Positions 1-5,930 of a stretch of DNA of 7,987 nt are shown in pieces. Each line of letters begins with the position of its first letter. The first letter of the stretch is position 1. Both the position numbers and the translations under genes were made by a program. Under the pieces are notes generated by a model, which did no database searches, had not been told where the DNA came from, and saw nothing but the letters and a program-made list of their open reading frames with translations. Location of the stretch: positions 1-7,987 of the forward strand of contig JBIOHJ010000137.1 in NCBI GenBank assembly GCA_044448905.1. The letters are read 5' to 3'. The stretch comes from JBIOHJ01 sp044448905 (GTDB taxonomy: Bacteria > Bacteroidota > Bacteroidia > AKYH767-A > OLB10).

Positions 1-49
1 ACATATTTTTGATTATGTCGAATGTATTTTGAATAGGATCGTCCTGCAT
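1..49 (-). CDS. 5' end of an unidentified gene directly downstream of the sigma factor (partial)
   Basis: An ATG sits three bases after the stop codon of the sigma factor gene and opens a frame of 16 codons (MQDDPIQNTFDIIKNM) without a stop to the window edge. The tight spacing suggests translational coupling in one operon. In Bacteroidota, ECF sigma genes are often followed by an anti-sigma factor or another small regulatory or membrane protein, so that is a reasonable guess from context only; sixteen residues carry no family signature. It could also be chance open sequence. Confidence 0.45.
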   Translation of the reverse strand, partial: MQDDPIQNTFDIIKNM

Positions 50-52
50 GAT

Positions 53-598
53 TTAAAGAATAAATGAGAATAAAGTTTTTCCATTGCCATGATCATAAGC
101 CGTTCCTTCTTCAGTGAGCGCTTCGCGCAACTTATGCCTTGCACGGTGAATGCGTACACGGGTAGCGCCTTCTGTAGTGTGTTGCATTTCGGCAATTTCA
201 CGCATGCTGAATCCGTTTATTTCAAAAAGAATAACCGCTTCTTTTTCTGCCAGCTGCAGCTTGTTTAATGCTTTATACAGGTATTGAATGTCGAGCACCA
301 TGTCAGGGCTTGTAACACGGCTTTCGATATTTTTTAACTGCGTTTCGCTGATTTTACCATCAAACTTCTTTCTCCGCAGGCGGCTTCTCACTATGTTATT
401 GGCTACCGATATCATAAAAGGAAGCAGTTTTTCCCTGTCACGAATTGAGTGAAAGCTTTTCATAGTAGCAAGAACCGAATCCTGTACAAGGTCATCCGTT
501 TCAATAATACCAAAAGCATGGCTGCTGCAGTAACGCACAAAGGCAGTATGCACCGGCTTATAGTACCGTAAGAATTCCTCGTGCGGGTTACTGTTCAT
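53..598 (-). CDS. ECF-type RNA polymerase sigma factor (sigma-70 family)
   Basis: The 181-residue product has the size and two-domain layout of an extracytoplasmic function sigma factor, which directs core RNA polymerase to a small set of promoters. Region 2 spans about residues 9-77, with the polymerase-contacting helix around DDLVQDSVLATMKSF (35-49) and the -10-recognition part ending in a basic stretch RSRLRRKK (71-78). A short linker leads to region 4 at about 103-162, whose helix-turn-helix GFSMREIAEMQHTTEGATRV (129-148) followed by RIHRARHKLREAL is typical of sigma-70 region 4 type 2. No region 1 or 3 is present. The ATG at 598 gives full region 2. A following frame begins three bases after the stop, perhaps its regulator. 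The target genes cannot be read from the sequence; the barrel protein upstream is on the same strand but separated by 172 bases. Confidence 0.93.
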   Translation of the reverse strand: MNSNPHEEFLRYYKPVHTAFVRYCSSHAFGIIETDDLVQDSVLATMKSFHSIRDREKLLPFMISVANNIVRSRLRRKKFDGKISETQLKNIESRVTSPDMVLDIQYLYKALNKLQLAEKEAVILFEINGFSMREIAEMQHTTEGATRVRIHRARHKLREALTEEGTAYDHGNGKTLFSFIL

Positions 599-608
599 AG
601 CCTGTTTT

Positions 609-616
609 CAAACGTA
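609..616 (-). promoter_or_regulatory. Possible -7 box of the sigma factor promoter
   Basis: Read on the minus strand this is TACGTTTG, a full match to the Bacteroidota -7 consensus TANNTTTG, ending 10 bases before the sigma factor ATG. The two better promoters in this window also lie 12-17 bases from their ATG. The weak point is the -33 side: the nearest TTTG is only 13 bases upstream, shorter than the usual spacing of about 17-23, so the match may be chance in AT-rich DNA. Confidence 0.3.
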
Positions 617-770
617 TAGATACATGAACCAAAAAAAAGTTACTGGAAGGTATAAACTTTTTCGTGTCATTTTTCTATCGCAGTCTGTGTAATTCCTCTT
701 CCCTGAAAGTTTCTAATGAAAAAGGGAGCCGGCAGGATAAATTGTAATGCTTTAATAAAAACCAAACCGG

Positions 771-3215
771 TTAATCTCCTCCGCCAATTCTTTTCTGTTC
801 CGATTCGCTTCCGGTAGTTCGCTGGCGAATGTTTTTCATTTGTTTGTTTCCAAAACGGTATGTAAATGAAATGCGAAATTGCTGGCTTTCCCAATTTCCG
901 TTAGCGCGGCTAACAATGCCCGCGTACGTGTTGTAGGCGTTCCATGGGGCGGTATGTAAAATGTCGGTATAGGAAATTTTAAGTGTGGCCTGCTCATCCA
1001 TTAATTTTTTTTGCAAGCCCAAATCAAGAGAACCCTGCGCATCGGTTTTATAAGAGCCTCCCCATATACCCCCTGAATTATACCATCCCGAAACTTCGAA
1101 TGTAAAACCATATGGAAGCTTAAATGTATTTTGCGCATACAGGTTAAAAAGTACAAAAGAAGTATGGATGGTTTTGTTGTTGCCAAAATCGGCATCATAA
1201 GCCTGGTTGTAAATACCTGCGTTGAAATAAATGCTGTACCATTTCACGGGCTGACGTGAAACATTCAGGTCTAAGCTCAGCACATCTTCGGTGGCAAGGT
1301 TACGTGAAGTAAGCACACTCTTTCCACCGGGTAAAGTATCCGTAATCTTCGCGAAAAAATCGGTTGTGTGGCTGTAACCCAGGCTGGTAGTGGTGGTATA
1401 TTTGTAGGTATGTGATAATTCAATTTTATTGGAATATTGCGGATTTAAAAATGGATTGCCCTTACTATAGCTCAATTCGTCAAGCTTATACTCAAAAGGA
1501 TTCAGTTCCTGGTAATTTGGACGGTCAATACGTGAGCTGTAAACCAAAGCAAGCGAATGATTTTTATTCGCGTTTAAAGTTACACCTGCACTTGGAAAAA
1601 AGTCGGTATAATTCCTTTTGACATTTTTATCATCAGCAGTTGTGACGCTTGTCAAATCGCCTTCACTCACTGTGTTTTCCATACGTACACCAGCCTGAAA
1701 ATCGAATTTTTTAACCGTACGCTGGTAATTGAGATATAGTGCATTTACATTTTCGGTGTACTCAAAATGGTTGCTACGGGTGTTGTCAATATTTTCAATG
1801 CTGTCAACGATATTGTAAAAATCAAATGTGTTATCAGTTTTTACAAACGATGTTTTAAAACCTGCACCAATTTTTCCCTTCAAAAAGTTTTGGGAATAAT
1901 CGGACTTAAGCGTGTAAATATTGATGCGGGTATGCGTAATAGAACGAAAATAACTTGATGTAAGAGGGGTTTCAAAATCGGGTAATGTATACTCGTTAGG
2001 TATATAGCTGTTGCGGTTGCCATCATAATAACCAAAATCAAAGTCGGTGATAAGATCATGTCCGAGCGTATCAATAAAATGATGGTTAAGATTTAAATTG
2101 AAATTATTTACGAGATTAGTAAATGTTTGATCCGATTTAAGAATGCTGTCAGCTTCATGAGTGGAAAAGTCAGAGATGATATTCCGGTTTGTCTGGTTAC
2201 CTTCTATATTGGTATAATTGCCGTTAGCCATTATTCCAAAACTGTTTTTTTTGTTTAATGTATAATCAGCGCCCGCTTTATAATTCTGGCTTAATCCGCT
2301 GCGTTTTGATATGGATGACTGGTTGAAAATATAAGGATTTTGTTCACGGTAAAGGTAAAATTCATTGCCGCGTTCGCCCCAGTTGTTGCTATAGTTGCCG
2401 TAAATATTAAATTTTGTTGAACGATTGTTTAATGACAAAGCCGTGTTATACTTTGAATAGGTGCCCCTTGCATAACCGAAAGTGACAGAACCATTAGTGC
2501 CATAGTTTTTATTTTTCGTGAGCTTAATGTTGATAATTCCTGCTGTACCTTCTGCATCATATTTTGAAGAGGGATTAGAAATGAGCTCGATGGATTCTAC
2601 ATCTGTGCTCTGTATGGTTTTAAGATACTCTCCCAATTCTGTTTCCGATAAGTGCGTAGGTCTTCCGTCAATCTGCACCATCACTCCTCCCCTGCCCTTA
2701 AGTAAAATATTGTCGTTGTTGTCCACCACAACGCCTGGTGCTTTCTGAAGCAGCTCATAAGCAGTACTGCCGGTAGAGTTAATGCTGTTCTCGACATTAA
2801 ATACGATTTTGTCAGCCTTCATTTCCACCAACGGCTTTATGGCACTGACCTCTGCCTGCTTCAGTGTAACAGATAATGCTGCCATTTTAATTTCCGGCAG
2901 CTCTTTTGTACCGGTAGCTTCAAATGGAAATACATTACTGACATATGGCGTAAATCCAAGCAAGCTTGCTTTAAGAAAATAATTTCCTGCCTTTACATTT
3001 TCGAAGCCGAACATTCCTTTGGCATCAGCCACATTGACCTTTGCAAGCGATGAATCTTTTGCATTCCTAAGCTCGGCAACTGCACCGGTAAGAGGTTCGT
3101 TACTTCCATCAGTAATTTTTCCTGAAAGGGCTACGCTTTGGCTGAACGCATATGCAGAGAACAACAGGCATCCAAAGAGTAAAATATATTTACAGAGAGA
3201 AAAGGATGAAGGCAT
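771..3215 (-). CDS. Outer-membrane beta-barrel protein, TonB-dependent-receptor-like, with N-terminal carboxypeptidase-regulatory-like domain
   Basis: This 814-residue protein starts with a signal peptide (hydrophobic core about residues 9-22, probable cleavage near 24-26). Residues about 29-112 form a carboxypeptidase-regulatory-like beta-sandwich (SGKITDGSNEPLTGAVAELR), as in many Bacteroidota receptors. Residues about 125-232 resemble a plug domain, including GVMVQIDGRPTHLS (177-190) and the family hallmark NPSSKYDAEGTAGIINIKL (214-232). From about 240 onward the sequence alternates aromatic and polar residues, as in a transmembrane barrel, and the last strand ends FRISFTYRFG near residue 789. 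A basic-acidic tail of 25 residues follows (RQRTTGSESEQKRI); such tails are usual in the OMP_b-brl_3-type family. It should sit in the outer membrane. The ligand is unknown, and I saw no clear TonB box. It is 155 bases downstream of arsC, so probably a separate transcription unit, but I found no strong promoter there. Confidence 0.9.
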   Translation of the reverse strand: MPSSFSLCKYILLFGCLLFSAYAFSQSVALSGKITDGSNEPLTGAVAELRNAKDSSLAKVNVADAKGMFGFENVKAGNYFLKASLLGFTPYVSNVFPFEATGTKELPEIKMAALSVTLKQAEVSAIKPLVEMKADKIVFNVENSINSTGSTAYELLQKAPGVVVDNNDNILLKGRGGVMVQIDGRPTHLSETELGEYLKTIQSTDVESIELISNPSSKYDAEGTAGIINIKLTKNKNYGTNGSVTFGYARGTYSKYNTALSLNNRSTKFNIYGNYSNNWGERGNEFYLYREQNPYIFNQSSISKRSGLSQNYKAGADYTLNKKNSFGIMANGNYTNIEGNQTNRNIISDFSTHEADSILKSDQTFTNLVNNFNLNLNHHFIDTLGHDLITDFDFGYYDGNRNSYIPNEYTLPDFETPLTSSYFRSITHTRINIYTLKSDYSQNFLKGKIGAGFKTSFVKTDNTFDFYNIVDSIENIDNTRSNHFEYTENVNALYLNYQRTVKKFDFQAGVRMENTVSEGDLTSVTTADDKNVKRNYTDFFPSAGVTLNANKNHSLALVYSSRIDRPNYQELNPFEYKLDELSYSKGNPFLNPQYSNKIELSHTYKYTTTTSLGYSHTTDFFAKITDTLPGGKSVLTSRNLATEDVLSLDLNVSRQPVKWYSIYFNAGIYNQAYDADFGNNKTIHTSFVLFNLYAQNTFKLPYGFTFEVSGWYNSGGIWGGSYKTDAQGSLDLGLQKKLMDEQATLKISYTDILHTAPWNAYNTYAGIVSRANGNWESQQFRISFTYRFGNKQMKNIRQRTTGSESEQKRIGGGD

Positions 3216-3370
3216 TTGAATGGGTTTTCTGCGAAAATAAAAAACAATTTTCCCGGCTTTCCTTAAATAAATGTTAAATCACCCGTTCATGTAATGGCAG
3301 TTGCAAAAGATCATTAAAAGAAGTCGCATGTTTCGCGTACTCAATCAAAATTTTTAACACCGGCAACACT

Positions 3371-3760
3371 TTACAATTTACCTAACAGCGAAACTACTTT
3401 TTGTGCAATAAAGTCACGCACGTTACGGAAATCACCTTTATTCATATTGCGCGGGTCGGGGATGTTCCATTCTTCGCGATGGTGTCCTATTATAAAAGGA
3501 CACTCGTCACCGCAGCCCATGGTAATAACATAGTCATAAATTACATCAGGAATTTCTGTGAGCGATTTTGATTTATGAGCGGAAAGATCATAGCCAAGTT
3601 CTTTCATTGCGGCAATTGCCTTCAGGTTTATAACACCCGAAGGCTTGCTTCCGGCACTGTATGCATTTACTTTTTCTTTTCCGTGCATAATGGCAAACGC
3701 CTGCGCCAACTGGCTGCGGCTTGAGTTTTCAATGCAAACAAAAAGGATGTTTTTTTTCAT
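3371..3760 (-). CDS. arsC: Arsenate reductase, low-molecular-weight phosphatase fold
   Basis: The protein reduces arsenate to arsenite in the cytoplasm. It starts MKKNILFVCIENSSRSQLAQ, containing the phosphatase-type P-loop C-X5-R (Cys9, Arg15), the oxyanion-binding site and nucleophile of thioredoxin-coupled ArsC enzymes. A second cysteine pair lies in MGCGDECP (Cys83, Cys87), and the late acidic motif NIPDPRNM supplies the general-acid aspartate (Asp102). At 129 residues it has the usual family length. An ATG nine bases upstream (3769) would add MLL; I prefer the start at 3760 because it places the P-loop as in known enzymes and its ATG overlaps the stop of the preceding gene by one base (TAATG), a sign of translational coupling. 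The Cys-X3-Cys spacing is shorter than the Cys-X6-Cys of plasmid pI258 ArsC, so the relay partner (thioredoxin or other thiol) is uncertain. A generic protein tyrosine phosphatase role is less likely given the ars context. Confidence 0.92.
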   Translation of the reverse strand: MKKNILFVCIENSSRSQLAQAFAIMHGKEKVNAYSAGSKPSGVINLKAIAAMKELGYDLSAHKSKSLTEIPDVIYDYVITMGCGDECPFIIGHHREEWNIPDPRNMNKGDFRNVRDFIAQKVVSLLGKL

Positions 3761-4224
3761 TAACAACATGCAGCGTTTTCTTTTTCAACACTGGTGCAGC
3801 AGGCTGTTGCCTCACTCATCTCATAATGCGGATCGTTAAATTCGGCATCGGCATGAAAGTAATAAACTTCCCATTGCACACCATCAGGGTCGTTTACCCA
3901 AAACTTATCCTGCTTTGCGTAACAGCAATTGGTGCCAACTTCTTCTTTCGCAACTATTTTTTTCATACGCACTTCCCATAATCGTTTGTTCAGCTCTTCA
4001 ACCGTTTCGACCTGGAAACCGAGATGACCAAAATTTTGTTGAACCCGTTCTTTATTCTCAACAAATGAAATGATAAGCGAAGGGTTTCCCAGAACGAACT
4101 TGGCGTATTTTGGTTTTACTTTAGTCGGTTCTGTTCCGAAAAACTGTGAATAAAAGTCAACTGACTTTTCAATGTTGCTTACATACAGGCTTACGTGCAT
4201 GCGCGGAAATGGATTTGTGTTCAT
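3760..4224 (-). CDS. arsI: ArsI/CadI-family VOC-fold metalloenzyme (probable C-As lyase)
   Basis: This 154-residue glyoxalase/dioxygenase-fold (VOC) protein matches the ArsI/CadI heavy-metal resistance family. Characterised ArsI enzymes use Fe(II) and oxygen to split the carbon-arsenic bond of trivalent methyl- or aromatic arsenicals, giving arsenite. Candidate metal ligands are His10 (RMHVSLYV), His67 (FGHLGF) and Glu119 (QWEVYYF); the substrate-binding vicinal cysteines are Cys100-Cys101 in GTNCCYAKQDKFWV, followed by the family motif NDPDG. The two betaalphabetabetabeta halves fall at about 8-57 and 64-123. The C-terminal tail adds two further cysteine pairs (142-143 and 153-154, the last two residues). 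An internal ATG at residue 9 would leave His10 as residue 2; the upstream start is preferred because it is preceded by an A-rich leader. It lies 74 bases after arsR and overlaps arsC. A CadI-like cadmium-binding role is the main alternative. Confidence 0.88.
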   Translation of the reverse strand: MNTNPFPRMHVSLYVSNIEKSVDFYSQFFGTEPTKVKPKYAKFVLGNPSLIISFVENKERVQQNFGHLGFQVETVEELNKRLWEVRMKKIVAKEEVGTNCCYAKQDKFWVNDPDGVQWEVYYFHADAEFNDPHYEMSEATACCTSVEKENAACC

Positions 4225-4298
4225 TGTTTCTATTTTTTATTTGTTTTTATTCTTAATTACATTATTTACCTCAATTAACTATTTACTGAATCACGAAT

Positions 4299-4631
4299 TC
4301 AACAACACTTCGGGTTCTTCTCATTTGTCTTGCTAAAAAACTCATTAAACGTTTTTTCAAATCGTTCGAAAGTTTTCCAGTTAATGCAGTAGCACGAAGT
4401 AACCCCTTCAACAGATCCGTCAATCAGCCCTGCTTTTAATAGTTCCTTCAGGTGCTGCGATACGGTTGACTGTGCCAGCGGCAGCACTTCAACTATTTCA
4501 CCGCAGATGCACGTTTCGCGTTTTGCAATTTCTTTAAGGATGGAAACCCGTGCCGGGTGGCTGATGGCTTTTGCGAAATCTGCCAGCTCGTTTTCTTTTT
4601 TGTTGAATTCGTCTTTCTTATGTATTGCCAT
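4299..4631 (-). CDS. arsR: ArsR/SmtB-family metalloid-responsive repressor
   Basis: This is a 110-residue winged helix-turn-helix protein of normal ArsR/SmtB size. FAKAISHPARVSILKEIAKR (19-38) is the family's N-terminal helical signature, LAQSTVSQHLKELLKAGLI (52-70) is the DNA-recognition helix region, and the wing follows. Cys41 and Cys43 in ETCICGEI lie at the start of the DNA-binding helices, like the CVC metalloid site of E. coli ArsR, so trivalent arsenic (or antimony) is the likely inducer. Further cysteines occur as CYC (80-82) and as the terminal pair Cys109-Cys110. As first gene of arsR-arsI-arsC, with a palindrome around its -7 promoter box, it probably represses its own operon as a dimer and lets go when it binds As(III). 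Which cysteines complete the site cannot be told from sequence. Confidence 0.93.
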   Translation of the reverse strand: MAIHKKDEFNKKENELADFAKAISHPARVSILKEIAKRETCICGEIVEVLPLAQSTVSQHLKELLKAGLIDGSVEGVTSCYCINWKTFERFEKTFNEFFSKTNEKNPKCC

Positions 4632-4641
4632 ATATTAATTG

Positions 4642-4663
4642 TATATCGCAAATATACGATATA
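4642..4663 (-). promoter_or_regulatory. Probable ArsR operator: inverted repeat enclosing the -7 box
   Basis: TATATCG and CGATATA form a perfect 7-base inverted repeat separated by exactly 8 bases. The spacer is the promoter -7 element itself (see 4649-4680). The centre lies about 21 bases upstream of the arsR start codon. ArsR-family proteins bind short dyads that overlap promoters, so this is the obvious candidate for autorepression. The role is inferred from position and symmetry. Confidence 0.65.
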
Positions 4664-4680
4664 ATAAAAATGCAAAGCAA
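4649..4680 (-). promoter_or_regulatory. Promoter of the arsR-arsI-arsC operon (Bacteroidota type)
   Basis: On the minus strand the -7 element is TATATTTG (4656-4649), a full match to TANNTTTG. A TTG at 4680-4678 lies 21 bases upstream, within the usual 17-23 range; a second candidate, TTTG at 4676-4673, is 16 bases upstream. The box ends 17 bases before the arsR ATG, so the untranslated leader should be very short. Confidence 0.65.
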
Positions 4681-4722
4681 CGCTTCAATAAAATTTTATG
4701 ATGATGAAAAACAGGTTGTTGG

Positions 4723-4744
4723 AAAAAAAGGAATTGCAGAACCC
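4723..4744 (-). terminator. Weak candidate terminator after the T9SS cargo gene
   Basis: Five bases after the stop codon, the transcript would read GGGUU, a 4-base loop CUGC, then AAUUCC with one bulged U, followed by seven U residues. The stem is short and contains a G-U pair, so the hairpin is weak. The clear U tract and its location between a gene end and the arsR promoter are the only reasons to list it. Confidence 0.3.
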
Positions 4745-4748
4745 TTAA

Positions 4749-5858
4749 TTAATCTGTAATCACCAGCTTTTGAAATGAAATAGCGCCATCAATAGTCAGT
4801 TGAATGGTATATACTCCCGAGGCAAGCCTGTATGATTTGATGTTAAAGGTTTTCACAGTTTGCCCGGCAGAAATTTTTTCATCAAAAAGAACGGTCACCT
4901 TCTCCCCTGTTGCATTATAAATAATTCCTTCAACTTTAGCTGTCTTTTTTAATGAAAGCATAATGGCAAAATTACCCATTGAAGGATTCGGGAACACTGC
5001 AAATAATTCAAGAGGAGAATTAATTTCAGCAACCGATAACGGGGTTCTTATGCTATCGCGATAAACAATGCTTGTTACGGTTTCAGTTCCTAAAGTAATG
5101 GTAGTGTTAATCTGCAGCAAAGGAATTCCCTGCGCTGTACCAAGCCATTTATATTCATTAGCAACCGGGCGATCGGCACCAAATCCAAAACCTAGCGAAT
5201 CCACATAAACACTGTCATGCACATTGAGTGTTGATTTTACTTTAAGCACATTAAAGCTTCCATAAGGAGTAATTAATGTTCCCCAACCTTCGCAATTATT
5301 CACACGATGCTGGGCAAAGCCATAATACCCCAACCCGGGTATGCTCAGCGAAAAATCACTGTCAGATGAATCAGTGTCGTTATAGTTAAGCGGGAAATTA
5401 TAAATAAAATCCTTGTTGTTATAAGGTGCCGGAGTGGCAAAGCCGTTAATGTTGGCTCCAAACCCAACCTGCTTGTACGAAGCCGATGAGCTATAATAAA
5501 AGCTATAAATATCTGTGATGGTTAGTCCCGGAACCGGAGGAATTGGAAATGTGCCACGTGCCGCAAGGTTTGCACGATTCGGATTAAAAGAAACATTTGC
5601 AAAAATTAACTGGTAAGTCGGATCGGTTTGAGAAATACTAAGGAATGTATCAACTGTTTGTGAAGTCCATTGCAGGGTTGAAAAATCCCAGGTGTAATTA
5701 GCACCTGTAGGAATCGGGTCAACAGCAGCCGTTATCTGGCCAATGCTTACGCGGATTGTATCACCTGCATTGGGCATGTCATTATCGGTGATAGTAATTT
5801 GTGCATTTAACTGAAAGAAAGAGGAAAATAAAATAATAAGAGTATATATTTTTTTCAT
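4749..5858 (-). CDS. Secreted protein of unknown function with a T9SS type A sorting domain
   Basis: The 369-residue product begins MKKIYTLIILFSSFFQLNAQ, a clear Sec signal peptide cleaved near residue 19. The final 85 residues or so form a type IX secretion sorting domain: FPNPSMGNF (289-297), a beta-sandwich with IIYNATGEKV (312-321), then LASGVYTIQL (345-354) and the terminal QKLVITD. Such proteins cross the outer membrane through the T9SS and are released or anchored on the surface. The region between (about 20-280) is rich in Tyr, Phe, Asn, Ser, Thr and Asp, looks beta-rich, and has one cysteine (in NNCEGWG). I recognise no enzyme motif in it. A TTG five codons upstream (5873) keeps the frame but lies inside the promoter -7 box, so the ATG is the start. 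It has its own promoter between a thioredoxin gene and arsR, and no obvious partner. No T9SS machinery genes are in the window. Confidence 0.9.
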   Translation of the reverse strand: MKKIYTLIILFSSFFQLNAQITITDNDMPNAGDTIRVSIGQITAAVDPIPTGANYTWDFSTLQWTSQTVDTFLSISQTDPTYQLIFANVSFNPNRANLAARGTFPIPPVPGLTITDIYSFYYSSSASYKQVGFGANINGFATPAPYNNKDFIYNFPLNYNDTDSSDSDFSLSIPGLGYYGFAQHRVNNCEGWGTLITPYGSFNVLKVKSTLNVHDSVYVDSLGFGFGADRPVANEYKWLGTAQGIPLLQINTTITLGTETVTSIVYRDSIRTPLSVAEINSPLELFAVFPNPSMGNFAIMLSLKKTAKVEGIIYNATGEKVTVLFDEKISAGQTVKTFNIKSYRLASGVYTIQLTIDGAISFQKLVITD

Positions 5859-5870
5859 AAATATTTTTTT

Positions 5871-5902
5871 CAAATTTAGAGAAATAAAGTCAGCGAGTCA
5901 AA
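5871..5902 (-). promoter_or_regulatory. Promoter of the T9SS cargo gene (Bacteroidota type)
   Basis: On the minus strand TTTG (5902-5899) and TAAATTTG (5878-5871) are spaced by exactly 20 bases, matching both elements of the Bacteroidota housekeeping promoter. The -7 box ends 12 bases before the ATG at 5858. It is the best promoter match in the window. It starts just beyond the U tract of the preceding terminator candidate. Confidence 0.75.
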
Positions 5903-5903
5903 T

Positions 5904-5930
5904 AAAAAAGCGAGAGGGTAGTACTCACTT
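5904..5930 (-). terminator. Rho-independent-type terminator overlapping the thioredoxin gene stop codon
   Basis: The transcript reads AAGUGAG, a 9-base loop, CUCGCUU and a run of U residues. The arms pair over seven positions with one U-G wobble, and the six-U tract lies at 5909-5904. The upstream arm contains the last lysine codon and the UGA stop of the thioredoxin-like gene, so a terminating ribosome could affect folding. Its position between a two-gene operon and the next promoter supports the call. Confidence 0.5.

Noticed and set aside
755..773. A terminator after the barrel gene, from AACC-loop-GGTT followed by TTTTT
   Set aside because: The stem is only four base pairs and overlaps the stop codon; it is too weak to support. 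GCCGGC at 728-733 next to a T run (minus strand) has no loop.
667..894. A 75-codon minus-strand frame overlapping the end of the barrel gene and the gap before the sigma gene
   Set aside because: It overlaps the conserved C-terminal strand of the barrel protein in another frame and shows no domain, and its end in the gap has no start or ribosome-site support.
771..3215. Reading the barrel protein as a SusC-type nutrient importer
   Set aside because: It lacks the length usual for SusC-like proteins (about 1000 residues), there is no SusD-like gene nearby, and its NPSSKYDAEGTAGIINI motif points to the smaller receptor-like barrel family.
3216..3370. Promoter for the barrel gene in the gap after arsC
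   Set aside because: The best candidate, TATTTTCG on the minus strand, mismatches TANNTTTG and has no TTG at a suitable distance. Nothing else of note is visible in this gap, so whether the gene is read through from arsC stays open.
3761..3769. Upstream ATG of arsC (adding MLL)
   Set aside because: It is possible but would overlap arsI by ten bases; the ATG at 3760 forms a TAATG junction and fits the family N terminus.
5859..5873. A TTG start giving five extra N-terminal residues to the T9SS cargo protein
   Set aside because: The TTG overlaps the promoter -7 box, so it would not be transcribed from that promoter, and the ATG at 5858 gives a standard signal peptide.
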